A stretch of DNA of 64,000 nt from Clarkia xantiana subsp. parviflora (lineage: Eukaryota; Streptophyta; Magnoliopsida; Myrtales; Onagraceae), in assembly GCA_036873135.1 (NCBI GenBank), contig JAPTYO010000023.1, positions 601,635 to 665,634 on the forward strand, read 5' to 3'. The notes below the pieces were generated by a model that saw only the letters and a program-made list of their open reading frames with translations, had not been told where the DNA came from and made no database searches. The position numbers and the translations under genes were made by a program. Below are positions 44,291 to 56,016 of the stretch, one piece after another. How positions within the stretch are numbered: position 1 is the first letter of the stretch; every line of letters begins with the position of its first letter.

Positions 44291-45140
44291 ACTAAAGCAA
44301 AGGAAGCAGCCATGTGCAGTTGCTTCTCATATATTCACATTCACTCTTCTCATTCCACTCTCACTTTTGCCACGCCAATGCAAATGTTTTTCTTCTTTTT
44401 TTATAAATTAATAATTATTATTCCTTTCATTATTTCTAAAATTAAGAAACTAATCACAATCAAAATTTGACACCATATTACTTTTAGGGTAAATCATTAA
44501 AGTGTGAAATTTTTAGTGAAAAATCCATCGAAAGTTGTCAGGTAACACATGTCAAATGATGATTGTTCACAAAATAGAAAGAGAATGTTGTTAGGTATTG
44601 CCATGTGGATCTGAAGTGTTTTCTATGGATTTTTCACAGTTTTTTTCACATGCTCTAGCATCACCCTTACTTTTAAGTACATAATATTTAAATTTATTGC
44701 TAATAGATGTGTTCTGTGATTTATTTTCGTTATTTTTTTGTGTTCCGTCCTTTTTTTCTATTAAATATGAAGAATTTTGACTAAATGGCTCCGTAAAATT
44801 CAACGGTAAAAGCATCTAAAGAATATAAATAAAAAAAAATGGCTCTTCTGTTCAATTTAACTTATGTCAATAAGTGTGTACATATAGTGCAACGGAAGAA
44901 TTTATGCAAAATCGATGTTTAATTTAACTTAATTGACATAAATGTACTTGAATTGAAGAAAATTCATACTAAAATCATCAAATTTAACAGAAAACATATA
45001 CGAAAAACCAAAAAAACAAAAAACAAAAAAGAAACTTGCAATACATCTGTTAACACCTAGGACACCTAAAAGTAACATTGTACAAAACCTAGCATTGTGT
45101 TTAGGTTATTAATCCTTATTTTTGGATTCACATCTCCAGA
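44291..45140. other. Intergenic, AT-rich, no gene seen
   Basis: Upstream of the pseudokinase gene. Only short frames, poly-A/T runs and no recognisable element. Confidence 0.5.
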
Positions 45141-45290
45141 GATCGTGCCTGATCGTTAAGATTTTGACCACGTCCTTATGTTTAATATTTTCATTGTAGA
45201 GTTCATCAATCCCAATAGGGCTTTAGAAAAAAATCATAAAAATAATTACACTTGAAACATGTGTTAAGATCTTAACAGTGAGGCACGATG
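45141..45290. mobile_element. Small MITE-like inverted repeat
   Basis: GATCGTGCCTGATCGTTAAG at the left pairs with the reverse complement of the right end (CATCGTGCCTCACTGTTAAG). It is about 150 bp long with no coding capacity. No clear target duplication. Confidence 0.55.
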
Positions 45291-45528
45291 TGTAATAAGA
45301 AGTGTGGGTCACGAGATCTACATCATTTATTTCTTCTCTCTCGTCTTGCCTCCGTGCTAGGTGAGCTAGTTCGGAAATCTTGTAAATATTTATAATTTAT
45401 TTTAAAAAAAATATATGGATTAGCGGAATCGGAATCTACCTAGAATCTATTAATACTAACATATTTCTGGTATTCACTAAATTTTATAAATAATAAAAAA
45501 TCGAATGTACTTTCGCACCATTGTTATT

Positions 45529-45736
45529 GGGGTTGGCTAATTTGTTGTCAAGTTTATTTAAACTTGAATTTATAACCATTGGATCAAAGCATCGAAATTT
45601 GTGCATACTTCATCTCTTTCTTTTTTTCAGCTGAAAAAAAAAAAGAAAGAGATGAAGTATGCACAAATTTCGATGCTTTGATCCAATGGTCATAAATTCA
45701 AGTTTAAATAAACTTGACAACAAATTAGCCAGCCCC
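45529..45736. mobile_element. Near-perfect hairpin (foldback MITE), about 100-bp arms
   Basis: The left arm GGGGTTGGCTAATTTGTTGT (45529) through CTTTCTTTTTTTC, and the right arm ending TTGACAACAAATTAGCCAGCCCC (in pieces up to 45736), are reverse complements with only a few mismatches (for example GGTTGG versus GGCTGG, and AACCATTGG versus GACCATTGG). The loop is only a few bases (CAGCTG). It is non-coding. Confidence 0.9.
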
Positions 45737-46317
45737 TTTGCTATTTGCTTATAAATTAATTTGCTTATCGACAAATATATCTAAAATTATATATTTTGAT
45801 ACGACTTTAGAAGGTTCTTGCATCCAAAATTAAAATTAAAGGTATTATCATAGGTCTATTTCATCAACATCTTTAACCATCAATTTAATGCCTTTTTGGC
45901 ATCCTTTCCTACCTCCACACTTTTACTTTTGTTTCTCATGGCATAGCACGCCACTATATGGAGTGGAGTGGACACTCCTTTTCCATATATCACAGGGTTC
46001 AGGACTAAGCAATAATTTGTTAGAAGCAAATGTGAATTTAAAGCAACCACCAAATGGGTGGTCTATTGGTTAAGACCGCTTATTAATATTTAATTTAGCT
46101 CCAAAGTTTTAAATTTGTAACACCTGAAAGTCATGCAACATCTTGATTATATTAGAATGGTGACGCTATGTTGACGATATCAGTATATGCATTGATTGTT
46201 TATTAGGTTTGACACAAAAAAACTCCAAACACGAGCATAAGTACTTAACAATTACGTAACATGATGGACTTAGAGGTACTAGCACATTCATTTTCATGGA
46301 AAAAAAAAAAAAAAAAG

Positions 46318-46972
46318 GGAACAGAACTTATTTGGTGTCTCATGTTTACCTCATCAGTTTGGTGTCTAAAAAAATTTTGTTACTATTTGGTGTCTTGGGA
46401 TTCAATCTTGTTGTCATTTGGTGTGTCCGTCCATTTTCGGGGTTAAATTTAACAGAATTCGGTTAAGTGACCAGCACATGACCCAATAAAATTGAAAATG
46501 CCAAAATTACCCCCCCCCCCCTCCTCCTAAACCCTAAATTAAGTCACTGTACCCACCCTCATCAGCTGCTCCTCCGCCGGAACCTCAAATCCTACACCAG
46601 AATCGGCCGGAATTGGTCGAAATTTGTCGGAATCGGTCGGCGGTCGGAATTATTCGGAATCGGCCAGAATCGTTCAGAATCGGTCGGAGTGGAAGAGGGT
46701 GGTCCAAGGAGGTGGGTGGCCGGAATTGGAGGTGGGTAGCCGGCATCGGAGGTGGGTGGCCGGGTGACTTTGTAAAAAGAAAAAAGTATAAAGGGGCAAA
46801 ATTATCTTTTTACCTGACTCTGTTAAATTTAACCTCGAAAATGGACGAAAAACCAAATCACAACATAGTTGAAACCTGGGACACCAAATATTTAAAAAAA
46901 AAAAAAAAAAAAAAAAATAGACACCAAACTAACACATGCGGTAATCCTGAGACACCATATAAGTTCTTTTCC
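46318..46972. mobile_element. Inverted-repeat element with GC-rich interior
   Basis: Ends of about 50 bp pair up: the left GAACTTATTTGGTGTCTCAT and the reverse complement of the right, GAACTTATATGGTGTCTCAG. Inner pairs also match (GTCCGTCCATTTTCGGGGTT with the reverse of the right TTAACCTCGAAAATGGACG). The interior (46540-46770) has repeated TCGGAATCGGTCGG-like units. A-runs flank both ends. It belongs to the same family as the intronic elements below, sharing TTTGGTGTCT and GTTAAATTTAAC. Confidence 0.75.
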
Positions 46973-46990
46973 AAAAAAAAAAAAAATTAA

Positions 46991-47181
46991 AGAGCAATCA
47001 TTGAAAAATAATAGTATACAGCCATGCATTTCTAGTAGTGAGTATAGTGGGAATACATATAGGAACTCAACATATTCCCACACTTATTATGACACCCACC
47101 TATGTGTCCAGATATATACACACTAAAACTTTACACAACCTTCACACATTCAAACTCTACTACACATCCTAACATATATTA
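46991..47181 (-). other. 3' flank of the USP-kinase gene
   Basis: No U-box coding sequence is seen in any minus frame immediately after the stop, so the protein is not simply split by one stop codon. Confidence 0.55.
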
Positions 47182-50100
47182 TCATCTAGATAACTTTCTT
47201 GCAGGGCAAGTAAAGTGTACTGGAAGTGTAAATTTAGCACCATTAGCTACATCTCTCACTCTATCCGCCACCCCTTTTAACCTCCTTAACAGAGGAAGTA
47301 CCGTGTCTCCCAAGTCGGGTCGGTCTCTCATTCTCATCTCTGCACAGCTCAATCCCAACATAGCTAACTCCATCGTCTCCCCGAGAGGCCAATTACCGCC
47401 GTCTTTGTCAAGAACCTTCATTAAAGAGCCTGCGTTTATCGCTTCTTCCACCGTATGTGCGACTTCAATTGCAGGCTTTGCTGTGAGGAGCTGGAGTATA
47501 ACTATCCCAAATGCGTAGATATCGGATTTATGAGATAATACATGTGTTCTTTGATACTCCGGGTCTACGTAACAAAGTGTGCCCACTTTGTGGGTGTGGA
47601 GCATAGTGGGTGGTTTGATATCACTAATCTTGCTCACCAAGCAATCGTCGAGCAATATGTTTGCAGGCTTCAGGTCGCCATGGATGATAGGTCTCGGGTT
47701 TAAATTATGGAGGAAGAAAAGAGCAGTGGCGACTTCCCAGGCGATTCGGTACCGATCAAACCATGGGATTGGGGGTGTGTTCCCTTTCTGCAGTAGCTTC
47801 TGTTCCAAGTTACCGTTTTTCATGTAGTCGTAGATGAGGCAACCGTGATCCGGGCATGCACCGATGAGGGGAAGCAAGTGCGGATGGCGAATGTTGCTCA
47901 ACTTCTCGAGCTGCAAAAATTTGAAAGCAAAAATGATTTCAACTTTCTCTGATGGGAGTGTCAAACTTCATAGTAAGGGAAGTTGCTATCAACTATGTTA
48001 GATAATAATACCATTAACTGAACATTCAGCTAAACTTGTGAACTATATTTATGCAGTCTTAGTCCCAAGTCTAATTTTACCAAAGTTCTATTAGATAAAC
48101 ACCACAAGAAATCTAATTGTTTATTAGAGGTTGAGTTTGACCTAACTACATTACTACCAAAAACTCTACTACAGTGCATGTTTAATATTAAAAATGGGAT
48201 AAGAATCTAAAAACTGTCTCAAGTTGCCTTATGTTTCAATTTGGTGTCAGAGGACAAAACTGACTGTCCCAAGTTTCATATTTGTTGCAACTTGGTGTCT
48301 CCATCAAATTTTGCAGTTAAGTTTGACAAAATGTGGTCACGTGCTGGTCACATGAGTGAATAATTATGAAAATTCTTAAAATAGCCCCAAACTGAAGCAT
48401 GTAAGTCACGTGCGAAATTATTATTATTTTTTCAAATTGGCGGGACAAGATGAAAAGACAAAAATGCCAATTTTCATGTGTAAATGACGTGTGTGGCACG
48501 GCACGTGTATACGAGAAAATTCATAGGGGCAAAGTAGTCATTTCATTTAAGTCTGTCAAAATTAACCTCAAAATCTAATGGAAAACCAAATTGCAACAAG
48601 AGTGAAACTTGGGACACTAAATATCAACAAGTTAATCCAGAGACACCAAACTGACACACGAGTCAAACCAGGGACAGTTTTTAGGTTCTTAACCCTTACA
48701 AAATCTATTAATCAACTATCCTAGAAGTTTAAACTTGTAGATGAAGATGTTGTTTAAGATGTTACCTCCTGATGAAATTGATTGGATGTATGGCTGCTGT
48801 TTTTCGAATGCAGAACTTTAACAACCACATCTGTTTGGTGCAATCTGCACTTATAAACAGTTCCATAAGCTCCAATTCCCAGTCGCAGGTTGTTTGAGAA
48901 CGACGATGTGGCAGAGACAATATCTTCCCATGAAAATATACGATATTGCTCAACGTGAACACGAGCGTTTTCCATCTCTTCCTTTTCCTGTGCAGCTGCT
49001 AGGATCTCAGCTTTTCTCCTTTGTAGAGCTTCTCTCTCGACGCTCCATGATCTCATCTTCTCAGCCGCCTCCTCTTTTGCAGCTTCGTATTTTTCTTTCT
49101 CTCTTCTCTTTTCTTCCTCCAAACGCCATGCATTGAGATCATTAAGCTGCAAGAAATTACGAGCCAATCGATCAGAATAAATCTGTTTTTCTTGGAACAC
49201 AAGTTATTAGATGGACACTATACTTACCTGTCGAGATGTATCCATATTCTCAGTTTGAGACACCATATACATTCCACGAACATGATTCAATTCAATCCTC
49301 AGTCTTTCTATCTCGGAGCTAAGATTATTAACCTGCCAATACGATAAAAATGACACTGATGAAGCTCTGAGTTAAATCCGTCAAGCATTTTTAAGAGACT
49401 TTTTAACATTTTATCAGTTTAGGGGCGCGATGTCCCTAACCCAGTTTAGGCAAATGTATCCACTAAAAATCTGAATCTGTTTTGCATAAGATTGTGATGA
49501 AAGCTACCTGGCTACTGCTATTTGAAGAGAAGGTGTCAACATTATTAGACATCTGACCGGGAAATCCTGATTCGAATCGGAAGCTACGCATACTTGAATC
49601 TCGACTCATGCTATCTCCCATGTCAAAGCTGTCAACTGGAACATCTTTGAGATCTTCAAGAGACTCACATCTGAAAGAACTAGCTCTTGAATTTGAAAGA
49701 CTTGGACTTAATATGTCTGGAAGAGACTGAGAGGCTGCAGAAACCAGAATAAGGGATCACATTATAATTATTAGTCTTATATAATATATATATACATAGT
49801 AGTGTTTGTAAGTACAAATCATATATACCTCTTCTCCGAGATGCAGTGTAATTATAAGTTGACAAAGCACTAGTAGAGCTCGTGTCGCTATTGACATCCT
49901 TAAAGATGATCTCATCATGCTTCATTTCCATATATGCTGGACGAATAGAGGCCAATTTCCCTTTCGAGATCACAAAAACGTTACAAAACGTAGGAATTCT
50001 TCCTGAGATTTTCGACGACAGAAGATCCGTTTTCCTTAAAAATAAAAAGAAGGAAAAAGATAACATTTCTTTAAAGAAGTGAAGCCATTTATAATAATTA

Positions 50101-51983
50101 ATATATAGAAGGTAGCTAATTTGGATGGAAAATGAAATATTACCGTGAAAACATTCCAGAGGGGGTAGAAGCACCGATGACGAGTTTGTTGATATTACAG
50201 TTAGCAATCTCTTTCGCAAGAGCACTTGCCACATCGTCCGACTCGATTACGACGATATCAACAAGAACCTAAGATTAACAGACCACCCGACAATTAAAAT
50301 CAGAAGTTTATCATTGCAGTAAGTAAATAATATTTCCCTTGCATAGTAAATTAGTAATGAAGGAAAAAAAGAAGACATTGATGACCTTGTTCTTGACACA
50401 CATGATCTTGTAAGGATGCAGAAGTTCAACAGTTTGCCATTCCACTTCCCTTTTGTATGCTGCCACCACGTCTTCACGCACTTGTGTAACTGGAATGGAG
50501 TATCCCACTGCATCACACAGTTACAACATTCGGTTAATTACCGCCGGGGGAAACCAACCTTCTTTTTTCCTCAATGAAAAACCAGAAAAAGTAAAAACTG
50601 TATAGAAATTTTTTGCAAACTTAGTGATCTTAATATTAAAAAGTGACAAAAATCAAACACGTAGCATCCACATAATGCATTTTAATGGTTGTGTTGCGAT
50701 AAAATACACATTGTTGGAGGATAGATTGGGGGAGTCGGTCCAAATCCACTACATCAACTCAGTGCGAAAATGTGCAAACTTTGTTGAATTTACGGTTAAA
50801 ACGTGACAAAAACCAAACATGTAGCATTCACATAATGCATTTTAATGGTTGTGTTGCGTTAAAATAAAGGGTTAATAACTAAAAAACTGTTTAAGGTTTA
50901 CCTATGTTAAAATTAGGTGTCTGAAGTTTGAAATGTTAAAATGGACTGTCCCAAGTTTCATTTTTGTTGAAATTTGGTGTCTCGGTGTGATTACTTTAGA
51001 GAGGTCAATTCCGACGAAACCGTCTATCAAATTCGAGCTCTCATACACACTCCCTTCTCTCCATCTTGCCGGGACCGTCACCTAAAAAGTTGGTCACATC
51101 CGGGCAAGTAAATCTCGCTCTATTGCCCTTGGAAAATGGCTCTACACCACTCTTCTAGAAACTTTTTTTTTAATGTTCAATTTTTAGGTGAAATTTGACG
51201 ATTTTGTGAAAAGTAAAAAGTGATGGATTATGAGTGGGTTGGTGGGTTGATGAAAATGATGGAATGAAGATGAAAAGACGCACAAAGACACCAAATTTCA
51301 ACAAAAATGAAACTTGGGACAGTCCATTTTAACATTTCAAACTTCAGACACCTAATTTTAACATAGGGAAAACCTTGGACAGTTTTTTAGTTATTAGGGA
51401 GTCAATCTAAATCCACTACATAAACTCAGTGCTAAAACCAATTAAGGATCCTAGAAGTAGTTCGCTAACCTTATATAGAATTTAAACTCTTTCAATCTTT
51501 CTGATGTGGTACTCACATATGTACTCCAACACATCACATGGCTGTCATGTGCAAGATTTCAGTCACTTTTTAATGGAGAATTTAACCTAGTTTGCACACT
51601 GCTATACAGTTTAAAGTTGAGTTTGCCCTTGTTAAGAAACAAAGTTCCATTTGTTTTTTTACCAAAAGCTCATATTACTTTTTTGTACTTAACCCTTGTA
51701 TATTTGCAAGGAGCCAAGGAATACATATTCCTAACATTCAGATTTGATGATTGAGAAAGAACTTACGGGGAGTCGGAACAGATGTGATCGGGGCCCTAAC
51801 ATAGATCAGCTTGAAGACGACCTTCCTCTCCAGAACAAAATTCTGCAGCGCCCACTTCATAACATACTTACTCGTCTTCCGTTTCTTCCCGTTAATGGCA
51901 ACTGCAACAACAGGTGATAGAGGAGACTGCAATGGCAGAATGTCTTCTTGTTCACGGAGTTTATTCATCTCCATACTCACCAA
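47182..51983 (-). CDS. USP-domain receptor-like cytoplasmic kinase (PUB35/52-type without U-box), 703 aa
   Basis: Eight exons: 51767-51983, 50386-50507, 50144-50268, 49829-50034, 49508-49734, 49228-49332, 48766-49146, 47182-47910; all GT-AG and in phase. Residues 13-155 form a universal-stress-protein (adenine-nucleotide hydrolase-like) domain (VVAVAINGKKRKTSKYVMKW, then NKLVIGASTPSGMFSR). A Ser-rich linker follows, then a coiled coil (about 300-395, WRLEEEKRREKEKYEAAKEE), then a kinase from about 405. The kinase has glycine loop GIGAYG (424-429), Lys444 in VVVKVL, HGD at 538-540 (non-RD) and D558 in SDIKPP, where the usual DFG/DVG glycine and several activation-loop residues are missing. This is the order of plant USP-kinase-U-box ligases, and the last residues, VHFTCPARKLSR, look like the first strand of a U-box (HFxCP) cut by a stop. 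It probably acts in cytosolic stress signalling; kinase activity is doubtful. Related plant proteins naturally lack a U-box, so loss is not proven. Confidence 0.85.
48196..48695. mobile_element. MITE/MULE-like inverted repeat in intron 7 of the USP-kinase gene
   Basis: Ends GGGATAAGAATCTAAAAACT and, reverse-complemented on the right, GGGTTAAGAACCTAAAAACT; inner pairs include GACTGTCCCAAGTTTCAT and TTTGGTGTCT. About 500 bp, non-coding. Flanks ATTAAAAAT and TTACAAAAT are only loosely alike. Confidence 0.8.
50643..50868. repeat. Local tandem duplication of about 160 bp in intron 1 of the USP-kinase gene
   Basis: AATGCATTTTAATGGTTGTG (about 50677 and 50836) follows a matching CAAACACGTAGCAT / CAAACATGTAGCAT in both copies. 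The second copy breaks off at the inverted-repeat element (50869-51399) and resumes after it with CCACTACATAAACTCAGTGC, which matches CCACTACATCAACTCAGTGC at 50746. Confidence 0.85.
50869..51399. mobile_element. MITE/MULE-like inverted repeat in intron 1 of the USP-kinase gene
   Basis: Terminal repeats of about 110 bp: GTTAATAACTAAAAAACTGT at the left, and at the right the reverse complement reads CCTAATAACTAAAAAACTGT. Inner landmarks are TGGACTGTCCCAAGTTTCAT and TTGAAATTTGGTGTCT. About 530 bp with no ORF of note. Confidence 0.88.
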
Positions 51984-52852
51984 CTTGATTGAATGAATGA
52001 AAGTTCATCAGTGGCAACAATAAATATAGAAAGCAAAACCATTTAAAATGTGCAGCCTTTAAAAAAGACGTATAGTTTTACTTAGCCTACTTTGCCTTCT
52101 TTTTTTATAGGACTTTGATCCTCTCACTTCAAGATCCTCTATTTGGATGTAAACGCAAGTCCCTATAAAGAAATGCAAAATCCAAACACTTTTGATGGAA
52201 ACACTTATTAATTTTAGAAGATACTGTGTCATCATCATATTATTCGAATACAATGGATGTAACACTGTACCAAATAATGATACTCCTTAAGATAACATAT
52301 ATCTAAACGACTGAGCAACGCATTTTCAACTATTCGATTATTCCATATTTTGTCACCTTTTATCATGGAAAGTCAAACTTAGTGGAAGCCATGTCTCTCT
52401 TCTATGGATTTGGATTTGGCCATCATATAACAATGACTAGTGACTTCTTCTTGTGCCTGCCTGCCCACATCAAGTCAAAAATGGCCAACGAAACTCGTGC
52501 TAATAATTAATGATTTCGCATAACAACAGCATGAAACTAGCTGCCTTCTTAGTTAATATGGCCAAAGAGACTAATTCTTAGGAATTTACTCAAACATTGC
52601 ATATCACTTCAGTATCAATTTGCATTTCATTATGCCAAGTGTCATTACAAATAGTAATCACTGCTAGCTATAATATGATCAAAAAGTGTGTTTGACATAT
52701 CATTCCACCTTTACCCACCAAGGATGATTTCACTCCCTATACTAATACAAAAGAGGGGCAGGAAGGAAACCAGCATGTCAAAAGTGCTATCTAACCACAC
52801 AAGTTGAGAGTCATCCTTATATCTTCCTACTATGTACAAAAATAGCATCACC
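51984..52852 (-). other. Intergenic: USP-kinase 5' side and cyclin T 3' side
   Basis: AT-rich; no gene or element identified. It should contain the USP-kinase promoter and the cyclin T 3' untranslated region. Confidence 0.45.
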
Positions 52853-55800
52853 TCAGTCAATAGTAGTACCCTTATCCAAGGATGATGAAACTTTCGTTGA
52901 TGATATCATCGAAGGACCACTTTCTGTGATTTCACTTCTCTCAACTGAAGGTACCACCATTGCCGCTTCTTTAAGTTGCTTGTAAAGTTCCAGTATTTGA
53001 CTACTAATCTCTGCAGAATGATACAATGCAGTAAATAATGACATCAATGTCTAAACAGACAAAAAGTATCACATGAAGAGTGAACCAGTAAGAGGGGACC
53101 AACCCTCCAGTTGGTGCCTGCTGACACCATGCTCTTGCCACCATAACTTTTCCCCATTTGAAGGAAGCTTGACTTTGAGGTGGTCGGCAGCAAGATAAAA
53201 CGCAACCACTGCTATTTGATGGGGATCAAATTGCAGGCAGAGCAAGGTCCACAACCTAGAGAAGCCCCTCACATTGTGAATATTTAGGAAAAAAATACAT
53301 GTGATATTTTTACATTTCCAAATCCAAACATATATATATATTTACACATATATATCTTAAAGATAGTATGAAGGGAAGGGTGACATGGGACGGCATTGCT
53401 CATACCCGTCATTAACAAAACTCCAAGCAGCTTGAACAAATGCATCTTTCACTCCAAACTTCTTTATTAACTTCACTAGAGGAATGTAGGGTGTGTCAAC
53501 TTTGAGGTCAAAGCCCAGTGTCACAAGTACAAGCCTCTCTCCTAGCAAAATTCTCTCTTTCTGCTGCTGATAGAGTTCCTGCATAAATGCTATTATCATT
53601 AGCGGAAAGAGAACTTCTACCGAGAAGAATCAGTAACTCCAAAGATCTAACGATTGCACAACTAACACAACATCAGGGATAAAAAAAAATAGATCCTTAC
53701 GACCGCCCACTTGATAAAAAACAAGAAATGAGTGGTTTCTCCACTGTATCATTCTGAAATGTAAGAAAAGTCCACCTTATCTCGAAAAAAGAGTTGATCA
53801 GAGAAGTTTTGGTTATAGAAAGATCAACCACTTGAGTGAACCTATCAACTTTAATGCAACAAGGGAGAGAACTTACAGCAGTTAAATAATAAAGGATCTA
53901 GGAAATACCCGTTGCTTGATCCTCTGAGCTGCAGTCTTATCCTTGTTGTGGATTAGCTCATAAGAGATAATAACAACATCCCTCAGCGAACGCGGAGTCT
54001 CTTGACTCTTCCCAGCTAGGAACATGCACACAGTTGCAATAGTCTACAATGCATGACAAGAACACTAACCATTAACACATCAAACTGCCATATTATCCCA
54101 AAAAGGCAAAAACCACACATGTTTCCTACGACAGGTGATAACAAACACCAATTTAAAAGATACTTGCTGAGCGATCCTCTCAATTTTAATAATGTAAAAC
54201 AAGACATGACGTTTTTGAAATGGAACTGTTTTCTACTAAAACAAGGTTGGATTATTAAGCTTTTGAACGAGTACTCAGCTTAATTGCAACACGCAAAGCA
54301 GTATTATTTGATCTGTGAGAGACCACATATATTTCATAGCCTATTACATTCCAGGTATGCTACATCTGTTTCAACTAGACTTCCTATAGTGACTAATCAC
54401 TCTTCCAAAGACCACAGGACTTCTATGTGAAAATCATATCTCTGGAAAATAACCAAAGCCCAAAAACAATACTAACACAAACACCGCTTTCTTACGAAAG
54501 AACTGAAAGAACCTCATATACATTTTTAGACCCAAACCTGCTCTTACCTTATGACTTATACTATTAGGTCACTTGTCACATCCCAATAAAATCCCAAGAA
54601 AAAATTAAGACAAATCAAGCTAACAACTCCAGACAAATATACAGCTTTATCTCAGTAACACTAACATCATTACAGTTATATAATAACTCATAAAGCATAT
54701 ATGCAAAAGACATTAATAAATGTTAAGTTACTCACCATACTGTCATTTTTCGAATGAGATTGTATCAGGAAGAAACGATGACACAAAATTGCTGCTGCAG
54801 CGATTGTAAATTGTGACCTGATAAAATTTTGAAAAGGTAGCAGTTATGAATCAAATCTTGGCATCTAAAGAATCTTATCAATAGAGAAGTCAGCCAACTA
54901 GCTTACAGGCATATGTATCTAATAAAATGTCGTAACCTCGTCTGTCACTATCATTTTTCTATTATAGTAAGTCCGATTAGTTGCACAGATTCTTATCTAT
55001 AATGGATACATACACGTGACCATAATGCTTCCCTTTGGTTAGCAGAAGCATATAGACTAAGCTATTGAAAGTGCCCAACAACTCAGCAATCAAATGCTAG
55101 ACAGTTAAGGGAGGAAAAGTTTAAACCATCAGTACACTAATGGAAAGATACGGGACAAAAAAATTGGACTTCTCGGAACTACTTAACCTCTAAAACCACC
55201 ATGTCCCACTCTAACATATTGAAGTCAAAGCTCAAACAAAGGGCCCTCTATGCAGTGATATATGTCATCCACGTAGCACAAACTTTAAAATACCAAGATT
55301 GAACCTTACCATTCAATACATCTTAACATTCTTTACTTAATTTTTCCTTCTGCAAAATGTCACCATTTTGAATTGGCGTTCTTCACTCGAGTGAATTGAG
55401 TTGAATATAAAAAAAATCTAATTGAACCATGCTTACGAATGATAGAGCAAAATAAAGGACGGTGGAAGCTCGTAAACTGCTAAAATGTTTCCTAATTATA
55501 ATTATGGTGAGACCAACGTAGTCCAAAAAGACTTCATATATTCCAACAAGAACAACCAAACAACTATGATTTCGGCCAAAAATATAGCCAAACAATTACA
55601 ATAAAAACTCAACCAAAAAGAGCTAATGCACTTAAAGCAGTGACAAGCCTCTAGCAATTGAGAATGAGATAGACAACCAGTCTTGCCTCGGCAAGACTCT
55701 GGAATTATCAATGAAATTCCTAACCTCAATAGTTTAGAAAGTCATCTCTAACTATCTAGCAAACATGCTCAGACTTCAATTTCATAAAACAACAAGTCAA

Positions 55801-56016
55801 CAACTGATATTGATTAAAGCATGAAGGTAAAACGTAGACATAAACAAACAGCACCCAATGAAAGTATGCTTACACTTGAAGCTTGATCCCAAGCTTCCTC
55901 AAGAAGGTGCAGTATGACTTTCGTAGATAAGTCTCGTTCTTCAGGGAAATTCCATCTCTTCGGGATGGTGAATTCTCTTCAAGTTCTTTCCTGGAAAAGT
56001 AGCACCAACCTCGCAT
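52853..56016 (-). CDS. CYCT1: Cyclin T (P-TEFb cyclin subunit), six exons, 280 aa
   Basis: Exons 55874-56016, 54736-54817, 53909-54043, 53406-53578, 53104-53255, 52853-53010; phases agree and every junction is GT-AG. The start [20 protein letters not shown] gives the conserved cyclin T N-terminus; then the first cyclin box ([51 protein letters not shown]) and second box ([53 protein letters not shown]). The family role is to bind CDKC kinases as P-TEFb, which phosphorylates the RNA polymerase II C-terminal domain in the nucleus. The tail after the second box is only about 40 residues ([20 protein letters not shown]), so this is a short-type member, in the size range of Arabidopsis CYCT1;1, without the long C-terminal region of CYCT1;4/1;5. 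Intron 1 is long (about 1.06 kb). A non-coding 5' exon upstream near 56480-56600 is possible. The exact paralogue is not assigned. Confidence 0.9.

Noticed and set aside
47182..51983. Calling the gene a U-box E3 ligase
   Set aside because: Only an HFxCP-like scrap is present and no U-box follows in the next 190 bases on the minus strand.
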